This document shows, piece by piece, positions 1 through 10,908 of a stretch of DNA of 64,000 nt. This DNA comes from Trichodelitschia bisporula. Lineage: Eukaryota > Ascomycota > Dothideomycetes > Phaeotrichales > Phaeotrichaceae. The notes below the pieces were generated by a model. It had not been told where the DNA came from. It was given only the letters and a program-made list of their open reading frames with translations, and made no database searches. The stretch is from assembly GCA_010356995.1 (NCBI GenBank), contig ML996690.1:265101-329100 (forward strand). Direction: 5' to 3'. The position numbers were made by a program, and so were the translations under genes. Position 1 is the first letter of the stretch. Each line of letters starts with the position of its first letter.

Positions 1-468
1 GCACGTCAGGCGCAAGTTACCCAAATCTTGCGCCAGTGTCGTCGGCAGCTTCGGATGCGGTCTGAAGCTCTCCTGGGACAGATATGCGCGACGGTCAACG
101 TTGATACCCTTGTCGGGATCAGCTTCGATCTGGTCGACTACAGCGCGCAGAAGCTCGTTGGGTAGGGTTAAAATGGCGGGAATGGGGGGCGTCGTTTTGA
201 CTGATCCATTGCTTCTACGTTCCGCTGGTACTGGCATCGACGATGGAGCTTGACTCGGCGGCAATGACGGTTGTGTCAGAGCTTCAGGCTGAGGCGGAGG
301 TGGTTCGTGCGCCGGCGGGAGCGAGGGCGGGTAGGGCTGGTGATCGGGCGCGTTGGGCAAAATCGCCACGGCGGGTGGCGGAGAAGCATGGTCGAGGGCA
401 TCGACAAGGCGTTTGGGACCGGATGGTCTCGAAGGTCGAGCCACAAGTGACTCGGCGGCTCGAGTCAT
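1..468 (-). CDS. F-box-like protein, N-terminal part, cut by window edge
   Basis: An open frame runs off the left edge on the minus strand. From the ATG at 468 it encodes a Pro-rich, disordered N-terminus of about 97 residues, then a segment with ILTLPNELLRAVVDQI and later LGNLRLTC. Hydrophobic-LPNELL followed about 40 residues on by LRLTC is the usual look of fungal F-box proteins, which recruit targets to SCF ubiquitin ligases; that role is inferred from the family. A second in-frame ATG at 237 would give a start close to the domain. The frame is also open upstream of 468, so the true start could lie further out or in another exon. The C-terminal substrate-binding part is outside the window. 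The fold is moderately supported; the target is unknown. Confidence 0.55.
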   Translation of the reverse strand, partial: MTRAAESLVARPSRPSGPKRLVDALDHASPPPAVAILPNAPDHQPYPPSLPPAHEPPPPQPEALTQPSLPPSQAPSSMPVPAERRSNGSVKTTPPIPAILTLPNELLRAVVDQIEADPDKGINVDRRAYLSQESFRPHPKLPTTLAQDLGNLRLTC

Positions 469-1257
469 GGTGTGCAAACGGCGAGGTTGGCCTCCGCGGG
501 CGGCGCGCGGGGGTCGGGAGGGGGGAACGGAACGTGGTGTGGCAGATTTTAAAAAAAAAAGTAATGACGTCGCCAGGGGTGCTGAAGAGCCAGACGAACG
601 GCAGATATAGACGACGTCTAGACCACAACAGATACGTAGAGTGACGACGGTAGCGGAGAAGTCAAAGGTCGTAGAGAACTTGGACGAGGGGATGGCGGAG
701 GGCGAAAAAAAGAGCTTCAACGGACATTTGGCAGCGATGACGGCGGCAAGGCGCAGCAAGGACAGCAAAGCGATATTCAGTAGTGGCCATAAGTCGATGC
801 AGCATGACCGCAGCTAACACAGTGCGAGTAGCGGAGTGGAAGCTGGCCTCATGCGTGGTTTCCGGAGAGGCTGCTGCCAGGTGCTGGGAGGGAGGGGGGG
901 TGGAGAGTGGAAGGGAACGCTGCCGGGCGATGGTTGGCGGCAGACAGGGCTGCAAGTTGCCGCAATCCACTCACTAGAGCAATCGTGAGCTAGGTTTGGG
1001 ATATCAAGGGTAGGGAGAGGGGTGCGTAGGGGGAGGTAATGATGGAGTGGGAGGGGGCATCGTACGGAACGCAGTGGAAGACCAGGCACAGGGTGAGATG
1101 CAGATTCCAGTTACGTAGGCCAGTAATACTCTTTACTCGAAGATGGAATGGAGGGCCATGAGTGGTAGGTAACGGATACGGAGAAGAATGGAAGAATAGG
1201 ATGGGAGGAGATGGAGGAAGCGGGGGGACGTGGAGCTGGAGCTGGGTAGGGAGCTGG

Positions 1258-1289
1258 GTGGTGGTGGTGGTGGTGGTGGTGGTGGTGGT
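1258..1289. repeat. TGG trinucleotide microsatellite
   Basis: About eleven uninterrupted TGG units inside purine-rich intergenic DNA. It is a simple repeat with no coding role seen. Confidence 0.9.
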
Positions 1290-2390
1290 AAGGTGTGTAT
1301 GTGTGGAAAGGATAGCGGCAGGGCCGAGAAAGTGACCAACTAACACCAACAAGCAGCTACCAACGCAAGCAGGAAAAAGCGACAGCAGATATTGGCAAGC
1401 TATTGCTGCTGGTGCTGCAAGCCGCGGCAGAGGCAGGTAAAGACTTGTGAGCCTCGTTGTCACCAAGCCCGTAACAGCCGAGTGAGGACGCAGAGTGGAA
1501 CAAGAGGTGCGGAGAGGGTGTAAGAGATCGGAGAGAAAGGTGCAAGAGGTTCGAGGAAAGAACAAAAAGTGCCGGGACACCGAACCACTCAGAGTTCAAG
1601 CTACCCTATCGCGATCACCTGACCGACTGGAGCTGCGCGTCGAGCTGCGGAGAAGGGCCCGTTCCGCTGTTCGGGTTAAGGCTTTTGGGTTCGTTTGGTG
1701 GGAGGGGGAGGGGTGGAGGGGTTTGAGTGGGTTGAGAGATGCATTGCCGGGAACATGGGGTGTGGGGGTGGGTGAGGGATGATTGTGTTTGGCGCAACTG
1801 GGGGGAGGGGGGAAAGTATGTGCGTCGGCAGAGAGGGAATGGAGAGGGGGGGGGGTTTACGCTACGAGGAGACGCTGTGGATGCATTCCCGGATGCACCT
1901 GTCTATGGTGCAAAGCCCAGACGGACCACTGCTACAGGGCGAGAGACAGGGCAATGCAGGTCTGCAGACAGGCATTGGGGGGGAGGGATGCAGACGATGC
2001 CGGCTGCGTGTGGTTGTGATGAAAAGTCTTCACTGGGGGGAGAGATGAGCGCGTGTTTGCGGCTGCTTGGATGAGTGAATGATGCGAGGAGAAGGCCATA
2101 GTGGGAGAAAATAGAAAGCGTGGGATGCAATTGTGAAGTCGTGAAGGGATTGATATAGAGCATGGAGGGAAGACGACAGGAAGCAGTGAGAAGAAGACGA
2201 GATGTCGTTGAAGGGGATGAAGTGGAAGAAGGAAAAGAGACGTCGGACGTCCTACCTCATTCATCTTCTCGTCTCATCCTTTCTCCGGCGCCCCTTACCT
2301 TCCAGAACACACGGTTACTGTCACTCCTACCCCACAATCGACAACTCCGAAGCAGAAGCAGAAGGGATGCCTCTCTGTTTTCTCCTCTCT

Positions 2391-2435
<45 letters not shown>

Positions 2436-2472
2436 TCTCCCCTCTCTCTCTCTCTCTCTCTTTTCTCTCTCT
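2391..2472. repeat. C run and CT microsatellite
   Basis: A run of C followed by about 70 bases of almost pure CT with a few CCC/TTTT interruptions. It is likely variable in length and prone to sequencing error. Pyrimidine tracts like this are common upstream of fungal genes, but no gene follows directly. Confidence 0.9.
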
Positions 2473-3621
2473 CACGGCCATTCCTTCCACCTCTCTCGAC
2501 CTCTCCTTCCCAGGTCACAAGTTGCCCGCCTCATGCCTTCGGCAATGGTCACAAAACCCCTCAGCCGCTCCGCCATCAGAGCCTTAAGCCCCGCCATGAC
2601 GTCGAAGCTGTTGTGTAGCAAGTGGGCCTACAGTGCCTGAAAGCGGTGAGCACGACGGGGAAGCGTCCCTCTACGTTCCTTCTCTCCACCATATATCACT
2701 CATATCTGCATCTCCATCTGGTCTTCTTCCCACCCTAACCTATCCCCCATACGTAGTACTTCTACAATACCTCGACCTCAACCTCCACGCCCAATGTTCT
2801 CCACCTCCACCTCCACGCTCGCTTCCCCCACACAAAGACACCCCACATCCCGCACTTAACCCCGCACTCCCTCCTCACCACCAAAGCCCCCACCATCGCG
2901 CCCATTGCCTCATTCACCACCCCACTCCCGCCCCCACAGTCAATAAATAGTACTTACGCCCCCGTCAGCCAGCCTTTTAACTTATCACATATTTACCACA
3001 CCCCTCCCCAAGAGAAAAGCAAAAGACCCCCGAAGTCAAGACTTAACGCCACTGAATCCTTCGCATTCCCGCTTGGGCCGCAGCGCGATTGGCATGCCTG
3101 TCCGCTTGCGCGCGGGAAGCCCACGGCCACCCAATTGTCCCCCAACCCGAGGCGGCTGTTCCTTGTTGTCCGACCCCAAGGCCAGATACCCTGGTCTTAT
3201 TGCTCTTTTCTCCTCTCTTCCCCTCTCTGGCCCGCTCCGGATGCGGATGTAGTTCGGCATCCGCACCTGGTCGAGTACTTGTTCCTAAGCCTCTGCCATT
3301 GCTGACCACAAGGCGCAAAAAGCCAATATACATGCTACTGCGCTTAAACTCTGTCGTCGTTGATGCTACTCTGCTTGCTCCCTTGAACTATACAACCCAA
3401 AAACATAGGGCCTCTGCATCAGTCGTGCCTTTCGTTAGCAACCTTTCCCTTGCCCACCATGCCACCGGAACCCTTGAACCACCGGGCCGTCCCATTGCAC
3501 CGTCCCCGCCAAAAATAAGCAAAATGTACCGCCTTAGACGCCTCGCTGCCGCGCCCAGAACATCATAAGTTAGCTCCATAACCGTCTGCAGACCCTCATC
3601 CCGTCACGGTCCAATGCAGGC

Positions 3622-5740
3622 TCAAGGCTCATCGGCCGCCCTCGCGACCAGCCTCTCTAGCGCCCCCACTCCCTCTTCCAACCTCTCCCGCAGAACCCTC
3701 TGCTCGCGCCCCACGCGCACGGCCTCAGCAATACCCTTAGCCTCCAGCTCGATCTCGCCCCTCTCGGCCCTCAACGTCAACAACTCGGCTCTCAACTCCC
3801 TTTCCAGCCGCCGCGCCTTTCTTACCCGCGCCCCAAGCACAACGCCCGTGTTCGCTCGAAGCGAGAGCTCAAACAACGTGTCCTGCAACACACTGTCGAA
3901 CACCCGCACCGCCTTGCGCTGCCGCTTGACCACTGAGCGCTGTGCTCCCGACGACGCGCGCCGCCGGCCCTCAAGCCGCTGCAGCACATCCGCCGTCAGC
4001 TCGCCCGTCACCTGCGCGAGCACGTCCACCGGATTGAGTCCGGGCGTCGGGTCGGCGCCCAGCGGGTCGGCGTCCAGATCGGATGGGCGCACGGGCCGGT
4101 AGATGGTGATGGGGATTTTGTTCGCGGCGGTGGAGCGGCGCTTGTGGGTCGAGGGTTTGGGGCGTGCGATGCGGGGTCGCTTCTTGATGGGGGCGCGGGC
4201 GGGCCGTTGGGGGGTGAGTTCGTCGTCACTGGCCTGTGCACGGTCGGTGCCGCGGGGTTGGGATTGGCGGGCGGATTGGGTGTTCGCAAAGGAGAGCTCG
4301 TCTTCGCTGCCTTCGGCGATGGGTTCGAGCTCGTCTCGGCCTGTGTCTTGCACAGGTGCAGGTCGAGAGTTTTGGCGTGTCTCTGGGGAGAGTTCGTCCT
4401 CGCTTGTAGGTTGATAGACGTCCTGCCTGGTGCTTTGGTCCTGCGGGACGAAAAGCGAGCTCGGTTCCTTCGAGCCCGCACCCAGCGACGTCGTTACATG
4501 GTTGGGGGAGAGCTCGTCTTCGTCATCAGCCCCAGCGGGCCCTTGTCCGGGGGTCCTAGGGTGGCTGGTTTTCGTGCTACGAGCATCGTTCCTGCTGCGC
4601 TTGGCGTTTGCTGCTGAGGTTGACTGCACGAGCGGACGTCTCCGTTTGCCCACAGACTTGTCTGTTGGTGTTGAGTCCTGGTTTTCCTGTTGCTGGAATA
4701 GCTCGGGGATGGTCCGGTTTGCTGTGCGCGTGCTGCGTCTTGGAGCGGAGCTGCTCGCCTCTTGCAAGGGCCCGGGCGCGTGAGATCGTGCATTACGCAC
4801 AGCTTGCACACCAGACGAGCTTCGATCTGGCCCGTGGGCTGGATCCTCAACAAGGTCCCGTTCAACAGGATCCCGTTGAGTGCCTTCGAAGGAAGGTGGG
4901 ATCTGTCCACTGGGTGTAGCAAGAACCTGAAGCGTTCCTTCCCCTCCAAAGGACGTGCCTTTCTCGCCCCGATCCTCTGTCTTGATCTCCGTTGTCGGAA
5001 CCGCAGAGCTACGCGTAACGTCCGGGGCCGGACCCACCCTACGCGAAGTCGCGCTCGAAATCTGATGTGCTGGGCTATCACCCTCGAGTTCATCCGCCCC
5101 TTCTCCCGTCGGTCCGACCGTCCGCCGCCGCGACACGGATCGCCGAGCGGTGGAAGGGCGAGAAACGCTGGTTAGCGAGTTGTCGTTTTCGACTAGTTCG
5201 TCTGGGTCTGATTCTGGAGGGGTGGGCCGCTTGCGCTTCCGTGCTGTTGATGTGGTGGGTTGTGCATGATCAGGTTGAACGGGAGCGGCGGGCGTCTTCT
5301 TCGCCCGCGTGGAGCGTGTGCTGATGCTTGAGCTGGATCCTGCGGGTTGTTCTTGTACAGGTGCAGCAGCTGGTGTCTTCTTCTGCCGCGTAGACCGCGT
5401 GCTGGTTGCTGAGCTGGACCTGGCGGGTGTTTTGCGCGTTGAACGTCGCGGTTGGAGGGGTTGTGGGGTACGAGAGGGGAGCTGCGCTGGTGCTGGTGGG
5501 GGATTTGGGGTGCGGCGGGACGAGAGTCGCGCGGGTAGGGGCGCGTTGCCGAATGTGAATCCGAAATCTGCGTTCTGGATTGCTCGAGTGCTGGAGTTCT
5601 GTTAGTTGAGGTCGGTCGCTGTGAGAGAGGACGTACCCGGCGCCGCGTTGGCGGAGTAGACGGCGCTCTTGTCTGTCTGGAACGTGTTAGTTCGCGCTAA
5701 TAGAAATACTGAGCGTAGAGAACATACCGTTCGGCGCCAT
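3622..5740 (-). CDS. ame1: Inner kinetochore Ame1/CENP-U-like protein
   Basis: Model: exons 5740-5728, 5672-5637 and 5567-3622; introns of 55 and 69 bp; 664 residues. The second intron has a CTAAC branch site. The N-terminus (MAPNDKSAVYSANAAPDFGF) is followed by a long basic Ser/Thr/Pro region with repeated STRSTRxKKTP and several acidic DELSP/DELTP motifs. The last ~200 residues hold the recognisable part: IPITIYRP, NPVDVLAQVTGEL, then a heptad-rich helix with LFELSLRANTGVVLGARVRK and LRAELLTLRAERGEIEL. This order matches fungal Ame1/Mis17 (CENP-U), a subunit of the COMA part of the inner kinetochore that links CENP-A chromatin to the outer kinetochore. The family call is from memory of fungal homologues; the exon model is well supported by frame. 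The gene is divergent from the twin-CX9C gene. Confidence 0.65.
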
Positions 5741-5959
5741 TGTCGTGAAGTGCGGATGTGATGGCGTTGGAGGTCTCCGCACTTGTCGCGTCGAGATGCG
5801 CGCGGTGTTTGGGTGCCAAGTCTGTGGCTTGATAGGGCGGCAGAGATTGTGGCTTAAGCCGTTGCAGGGGCTCGCTTGCTCCGCTCCGGACGGGATCTAG
5901 AAAAATCATCGTTCACAACCTCAACCCACGACATCCCACCCCGCCGCGGCAATTGCAAA
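5741..5959. promoter_or_regulatory. Shared divergent promoter, 219 bp
   Basis: Only 219 bp separate the ATG of the Ame1-like gene (minus) from the ATG of the twin-CX9C gene (plus), so both must be driven from this stretch. I see no clear TATA box. Confidence 0.55.
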
Positions 5960-6904
5960 ATGGGCTGGCTTTGGGGAAAGGACGATAACGCGCCTGACGC
6001 TGTCAACAAGCTCGATCCTAGTCTTCGTGACTTTCTCGAGCGAGAAGCGCCCAAGTCGACGCAGCCGGCACAGGCACAATCGGCACCCTCCGCGCAGCCG
6101 CGGACCTCTGCCCCTCCTACATCCGCAGAAGACCGGCCGGTTGTCCCGGAAGCGTCGCTCTATAAAGATGGCCGCTACGCACACATCTGGAAGAACTACC
6201 GACCACTGCATGAGATCGAAGCAGCGACCAAGAACGAGAACGACAAACTGAGGGATCTGGTGGATCTGTACGAGGACCGGAAGAAGCAGATCGGCCGGAC
6301 GGCGCTCGAGAACTGCTCGCTCGAGATGCTGGAGCAGCAGGATTGCTTCACCAATGGCACGTGGCTGGATCGCACGAATATGTGTCGGGACAAGACGCGG
6401 GCTTTTGGTCGCTGTTACGACATGCAGATTAAGTTCCTGAAGGCTCTTGGTTTCTTGTCTGTTGTAGGACGCCCGGAAGAGGAGGAAGAGAAGATCCAGA
6501 TGCATGCATACAGGCTGTACCAGCAGATGCTGGAGCAAGAGCGGATCAGGGAAGCCGCAAAAGAGACCGGCCAGCCCACCCCCGAACTGGAACCCGTCCT
6601 CACGCCGCAAAAAGTCGCCGCCGCTTTTGGTGCCAAAATCCCCATCACCAAAGGCGAAGCTTTCTCCAGTATACCCGAGCCGCTGCGGGCCGACTTTAAG
6701 AAAACCATTGAGAACAAGACGCCCGAGGAAGCAGCCATCGAAGAAGCCGTGTTCGTCGCCGACATCGAGCGGCGCAAGGCGCTCGGCAAGGACTATGCGG
6801 TAATCATGCAAGCGGAAAAGCTGCAGCGCCAGAAGCGCTGGGCCGAAGGACGCGCGACAGTTGGAGACCGCATGAAGAGGTGGTGGGGAGGATGGGATGA
6901 TTGA
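5960..6904 (+). CDS. Twin-CX9C (CHCH-like) conserved fungal protein
   Basis: A single exon of 314 residues from MGWLWGKDD; an upstream in-frame ATG at 5876 would add 28 unlikely residues. The N-terminal 70 residues are Pro/Ala/Ser-rich. A central helical domain contains two CX9C pairs: CSLEMLEQQDC and CRDKTRAFGRC. These are the signature of coiled-coil-helix-coiled-coil-helix proteins, which usually form two disulphides and often act in or on mitochondria. After it come QMHAYRLYQQMLEQE and a charged C-terminal helix ending in GDRMKRWWGGW. I recall close relatives across filamentous fungi annotated only as hypothetical, so the exact job is unknown. The CX9C motifs are seen directly; mitochondrial location is inference. 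There is no transmembrane segment. Confidence 0.8.
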   Translation: MGWLWGKDDNAPDAVNKLDPSLRDFLEREAPKSTQPAQAQSAPSAQPRTSAPPTSAEDRPVVPEASLYKDGRYAHIWKNYRPLHEIEAATKNENDKLRDLVDLYEDRKKQIGRTALENCSLEMLEQQDCFTNGTWLDRTNMCRDKTRAFGRCYDMQIKFLKALGFLSVVGRPEEEEEKIQMHAYRLYQQMLEQERIREAAKETGQPTPELEPVLTPQKVAAAFGAKIPITKGEAFSSIPEPLRADFKKTIENKTPEEAAIEEAVFVADIERRKALGKDYAVIMQAEKLQRQKRWAEGRATVGDRMKRWWGGWDD

Positions 6905-8076
6905 ATGCCGACTGCATTTATTCTGGTGCGCTTTGTCACCGGCGGTCGCCGGTCGTTGTCGCCATTCGCGCCACTACACGCCTGTGAGTTATTCCGAATA
7001 CAAATCTCCGCTGTGTGTCATCTGTGCACATTACGCCTTCTGCCACGTAGTGAACTGATGGCCTGCGCACAGCGCTTCAACAGTCTCGCCATGAAACACC
7101 CGCCTCTCTCGCAGTACTGTCTCACTGCCAGCAGCAACTTCCGGCGCTCGTACTCCTCATCGACCCAATCAGCGGTGATCGAGACTCATGCCTGGTCCAC
7201 TTCGGCATCAATGTTTAGAGCTGTTCGAACCGCCAAGCGTTTGTCTCAATCATCGATCCTTGGGTGAATGTAGAGTATGGGCGTCGGAAGCAGTTGTTGA
7301 TCTTCTGCGCCTCGACAGTCTCTCCATGAAACACTCGCCTCTCTCTCGGTGCTACCTCGCTGCCAGCAGCGATTTCCGGCGCTCGTACTCTTCGTCCACC
7401 CAGTGAGCGGTGATTAAGACGCACGCTTGGTTCACTTCAGTATCGCTATATAGAGCTGTCGAACCGGAAGGCGTGCATCTCGATCACCGCTCATTGCGTT
7501 GACGAAATGTACGAGCGTCAGGAGTAGCCGTTGGTCTTCCACGCCTCGCCAGAGCTTGTTTCCATTTCAGGCGGAGCGCTTCAACTCGAGCACTCATAAA
7601 CGCGACGTCGCCCGCTCACGAGCAGGTGCAATCAGTCCTCCCTACATTCTCCTCCGGACACTCACCTCAGGGCGGCTAGTCAATGGGAGGTCTACACATG
7701 AGTTCACTGACGCACTCCAATCAGTACATTCGCATGAGTTGTCCACGAAGCGGGTGTACCCGTGGCGGCGCGATGCGAGCCGGCTTCGATGGCCGCTGGC
7801 ACTGCAAGCATGGAAGCATTTACTGCATGGGTTTTGCCGATATAGCGGGGCACAGAACGGTTATCAAGAGCTTAGTCTGTCGTCTTTTCGATCGCAAGTC
7901 CTCAGCTCCTCGACTCGATTTTCATCACGTGATCTGCAACGTTGCGACTTGAGCGTTTGTGCTCGACGACAACGCATCGCGCCCCGAGTACTTAGCGACG
8001 TACAGCGATATCCATCTCCTGAGAACCACATTCCAAACCACCCGCAAAGCGCTGAGAAGGCAACACTCTCGTCAGA
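6905..8076. other. Intergenic with decayed tandem duplication
   Basis: No gene is supported here. The stretch holds the 3' flank of the twin-CX9C gene, the duplicated block listed separately at 7059-7560, and about 500 bp of ordinary sequence leading into the 2EXR gene. Small open frames over the duplication are shadows of the repeat. Confidence 0.5.
7059..7560. repeat. Degenerate tandem duplication, unit about 245 bp
   Basis: The block beginning at about 7066 (AACAGTCTCGCCATGAAACA) recurs at about 7309 as GACAGTCTCTCCATGAAACA. The order of similar segments is kept: a Cys/Ser-like stretch, TTCCGGCGCTCGTACTC, and later TAGAGCTGT followed by CGAACC. Identity is roughly three quarters by eye. 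A fragment near 7578 may be a third copy. Confidence 0.7.
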
Positions 8077-8988
8077 ATGCTCGACGAAAAGCCCACACCT
8101 TCCTTCAATTTCCTCGGCCTCCCACGCGAACTCCGCGACAAAGTCTACTACTACTGCTTCGAGCCCGAAATCCTCAGCTCTCAACGCGATAAGCATGGCC
8201 GCCTGCCCACTATCGACCCAGGGCCACCATCGTCAAAGCACGGTCTCCTCACCACAAATCGGCAAATCCACACCGAATACACCACTTTCTTCAGCACCCA
8301 CGTGCCCCTGAACCTCTCCCTCACCTCCTCCTCATCCACCCTCGGATACTGGCCCCTCCCCCCCACCATCCGGAACCACCAGCGCCACCTACACATCAGC
8401 ATCTCAACCTCCCACTCCTTCGCAAAACGTATCTCCTCCGACCCCCACGCCGCTACCAACCTCCGACGCTTCATCAACTCCCTCCCGAAGCTCGAACACG
8501 TCGAGCTCGCAATGCGCACAACTGACTACCTCTACGCCGGGCAACTCGTCGCCTGCAAACCGCTCATGAAAGCCTTCTTCCTCGCCTGCCGCTCCCACCC
8601 ACGTATCTGTTCCTTGACCGTGGTGCAGGACTGCACGCAGACCAACGCTGCGCCTTCCGTGCGTCGGTTCGAGCGCTCCCGCAACGGCGCCGCGTTCGCC
8701 GCCGTCCATGCCCGATGCGAGCATGTTACGGAACGAGGTGTGCGGGCTTGCTCGCGCTTCTGCCTCAACCACGCGCTGAATCGCTGGGAGGACCAGGCGC
8801 TCATCCAGGAAGCGCAGGCGGAGAGTCTCGCGGCTGCGGCGGAGAGTTTGGCTGCTGCTACGGCGGCGGCGGCGGCGGCGAGGGCGTTGCTGGCTACTGC
8901 GGGGTGTGAGTGGCGCCGTTTTGCGGAGCTTGGGAGTTGGATTGGGATTGGACATTTTGGGGGGAGGATGGTAAGCGCGGTGGGATGA
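8077..8988 (+). CDS. 2EXR/F-box-like fungal protein
   Basis: A single exon of 303 residues. The N-terminus carries FLGLPRELRDKVYYYCF, the hallmark opening of the large fungal 2EXR/F-box-like family (FxxLPxELRDxIY). It is followed by LLTTNRQIHTEY, which matches the usual conserved LLxxxRQIxxE step. The middle (KLEHVELAMR) resembles the repeat-like C-terminal half of these proteins. Residues about 245-275 are an Ala-rich helix encoded in part by a GGC-repeat DNA tract. Such proteins are numerous in Pezizomycotina and mostly of unknown function; some act as F-box adaptors. The start is chosen as the first ATG before the domain. No neighbour suggests a specific role. Confidence 0.75.
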   Translation: MLDEKPTPSFNFLGLPRELRDKVYYYCFEPEILSSQRDKHGRLPTIDPGPPSSKHGLLTTNRQIHTEYTTFFSTHVPLNLSLTSSSSTLGYWPLPPTIRNHQRHLHISISTSHSFAKRISSDPHAATNLRRFINSLPKLEHVELAMRTTDYLYAGQLVACKPLMKAFFLACRSHPRICSLTVVQDCTQTNAAPSVRRFERSRNGAAFAAVHARCEHVTERGVRACSRFCLNHALNRWEDQALIQEAQAESLAAAAESLAAATAAAAAARALLATAGCEWRRFAELGSWIGIGHFGGRMVSAVG

Positions 8989-9693
8989 TGGCGGAAGGGG
9001 GCGGAGGGGTGATGGCCGAGGACTTGTGTTGCATTTTTTTGGGAGTTGGGCATAGCGGTTGGGCATAGGGTTGGAGTTGGGTTTGGAGTTGGTTTTGGCG
9101 TTGCGAGACCCAGATGGACGCCGTCTTTTGACTTTCCTTTGCTCTAACATTTCGATACCCGTCACGTGAACACGTGTCTCCTTATCTTCCGCGTGGAGTT
9201 TTGGCGGATTGCGGGGTGAGACAGGGGTATCGCGGCGGAGGATGCCGTAGTTGCCATAGTTTGAAATAATGGCCGAACACCGGCCATTTATCATCGCTCA
9301 GCCTTTTCTGTCCCGCGAAAAAGGCCGCATCGCCAAGTACGCGGTCGATGTATCTTCTGGAGATACGCGGTCCGTGTACCCTTCTCGCAGCCATCGCATC
9401 GCCGTCGCCGTTGTTGATCGCTCGGGTCGACACGCCAGCGCATGGGAAACGTGGCTGGCCTGGACGCGTGCAACGGTGGGGGCGGGGGATTGGTGATCGT
9501 GGTGGTGAGAAGCTCTGGCAAGTGAGCGATACCTGATTTGCTCTCTTTGGCAGGCAGGTATTGGTAGGAGTCGTGCCACTCGATATTAGCCGTGATCCTC
9601 TAGTCCAAGCCTCACTTCCACGGAAACAGAGAGCACGGCGATCGTGAACGCGGATTGAGATGTTTGCATTCAACCAGCGATCTAACGGCTCTC
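8989..9693. other. Intergenic, nothing recognised
   Basis: These are the 3' flanks of two converging genes. Open frames here do not resemble proteins, and I see no repeats or RNA genes. Confidence 0.5.
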
Positions 9694-10908
9694 CTACACC
9701 TTACTCTTCGTGCCCGCTGCCTGCTCACTCACCATCTTCCGAATCGCCGTACTACTTAACTTACTCTCAAACGCTCCCCCGCCCTCCCCCTCCTCCGCGT
9801 CCAGCACATCCACCTCCAGCACCTTCAGCGGCTTCCACCCCTTCTCCACGCGCTTATCATTAACCATCTTCCCACCCGCCCTCGTCTCCGCCGAAAGCAC
9901 CAAGGCATCCATCTCCGGCTCCGTAATCGTCGGGCCAAACGGATCCCAAATCTCCACATACTCAATCCGCATACATTGCCGCGGGATATCGACCTTCACG
10001 ACATGACCATTCGGTCCCTCGTCCCAGGTCTCAGAAATCCGGCCCTGGTCCCGTGTAGGGCCGACGTATGCGACACGCAGGATCGCCTCCAAAAACCCGT
10101 GCACAGCCCGGTACCGTTGGTCCCACGGCTCCAGATACTCGGCGTACTTCTTGCTCGCTAGCTGCGCTGCCGCGGTCAAGCCGATCACCATCCTGGCCTT
10201 CTCATTGTTCCCGGAGAGATCAAGCTCATCAAACCCCCATGAGTCTAGCGCAAACGCTGTCATCGTCAGGAGCAGCTTGTGCCCTAAGTGCAAGTGGTCG
10301 AAGGTGCCACCGACAACAACCGTGCGCACCGGATCATCGCCCGCCTCTACAGGCTCATCCGCTGGTTCCGGGCCTGGCTCGTTCGGTTCCGGCCCCTCAT
10401 CAGTGTCCGCACTTATCACTTTGATTTTGGGGGCGCCCTCCCACTTAAACCAGTCATCGCGCAGTTTAAGAAACTCATCCCGCAGGGCCGCGCCGCGGGG
10501 GCTCGGCACGGCGATCAGATTGCCCCACCTGCCCAAAACGAGAGCTTCGAGCGAGTATGTGGGCCCGATTTGCTTGTACGGCCATGCGGGGAAAGTGAAC
10601 GGGTACGCGAGGATTAGGACGCGCACGTCCAGGGCGTTGGCGCCGGCGAGGGGAATGGAGTGCGCGGCCGCGACGGCGGCGATGAGTTTGTAGATGTTGG
10701 CGAGGGCGCGCTGGGTACGGGTGAAGAGGGGGGCGCGGTTGCTGTCGAGCGTGAGGTGCGGGAGGGGGAGGGCGATGTCGAGTTCGGCGGGGAGGGAGGA
10801 TGGGGGGGGGGGGAGGGGGGTGTAGACTCTTTTGATGGTGAGATAGGGGGAGTTGGCGGGGAGGGGAGGGAGGAGGAGGAGGTCCGGCTTGATTTCTGAC
10901 GGTGCCAT
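9694..10908 (-). CDS. cab4: Phosphopantetheine adenylyltransferase (CoA synthesis)
   Basis: A single exon of 404 residues. The C-terminal half is a nucleotidyltransferase domain with VVVGGTFDHLHLGHKLLLT. This contains the T/HxGH-type signature that binds the ATP phosphates, and it is followed by NNEKARMVIGL. Near the end SSTAIRKM matches the family's second nucleotide-binding motif. The enzyme transfers AMP from ATP to 4'-phosphopantetheine, giving dephospho-CoA, the fourth step of coenzyme A synthesis. Fungal Cab4 proteins have this long N-terminal extension (here residues 1-195, including LILAYPFTFPAWPY). Residues 175-195 are an acidic Pro/Glu linker. The start ATG is followed by a plausible N-terminus and no signal peptide, so a cytosolic location is expected. 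Confidence 0.88.
   Translation of the reverse strand: MAPSEIKPDLLLLPPLPANSPYLTIKRVYTPLPPPPSSLPAELDIALPLPHLTLDSNRAPLFTRTQRALANIYKLIAAVAAAHSIPLAGANALDVRVLILAYPFTFPAWPYKQIGPTYSLEALVLGRWGNLIAVPSPRGAALRDEFLKLRDDWFKWEGAPKIKVISADTDEGPEPNEPGPEPADEPVEAGDDPVRTVVVGGTFDHLHLGHKLLLTMTAFALDSWGFDELDLSGNNEKARMVIGLTAAAQLASKKYAEYLEPWDQRYRAVHGFLEAILRVAYVGPTRDQGRISETWDEGPNGHVVKVDIPRQCMRIEYVEIWDPFGPTITEPEMDALVLSAETRAGGKMVNDKRVEKGWKPLKVLEVDVLDAEEGEGGGAFESKLSSTAIRKMVSEQAAGTKSKV

Larger units (their letters stand above)
469..3621. other. Intergenic, 3.1 kb, low-complexity rich
   Basis: I see no convincing gene. Open frames here are low-complexity translations of purine- or pyrimidine-rich DNA. Bases 650-2150 are strongly purine-rich on the plus strand, as expected for a pyrimidine-rich promoter and leader of the minus-strand gene at the left edge. 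Bases 2200-3600 are pyrimidine-rich and border the 3' end of the Ame1-like gene. Confidence 0.5.

Noticed and set aside
243-644. Plus-strand open frame of 133 residues at the left end
   Set aside because: It is antisense to the Pro-rich N-terminus of the F-box-like gene; its Arg/Gly-rich composition is that of a shadow frame.
990-1580. Minus-strand open frame of 196 residues
   Set aside because: Low-complexity Ser/Pro/Leu/Thr reading of purine-rich DNA, with a poly-Thr run from the TGG repeat; no domain.
3089-3568. Plus-strand open frame of 159 residues
   Set aside because: No recognisable motif, and it lies in pyrimidine-rich flank DNA next to the Ame1-like gene.
5921-6811. Minus-strand open frame of 296 residues
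   Set aside because: Fully antisense to the twin-CX9C gene, whose CX9C motifs are clear.
8404-9294. Minus-strand open frame of 296 residues
   Set aside because: Antisense to the 2EXR gene for much of its length and without protein features.
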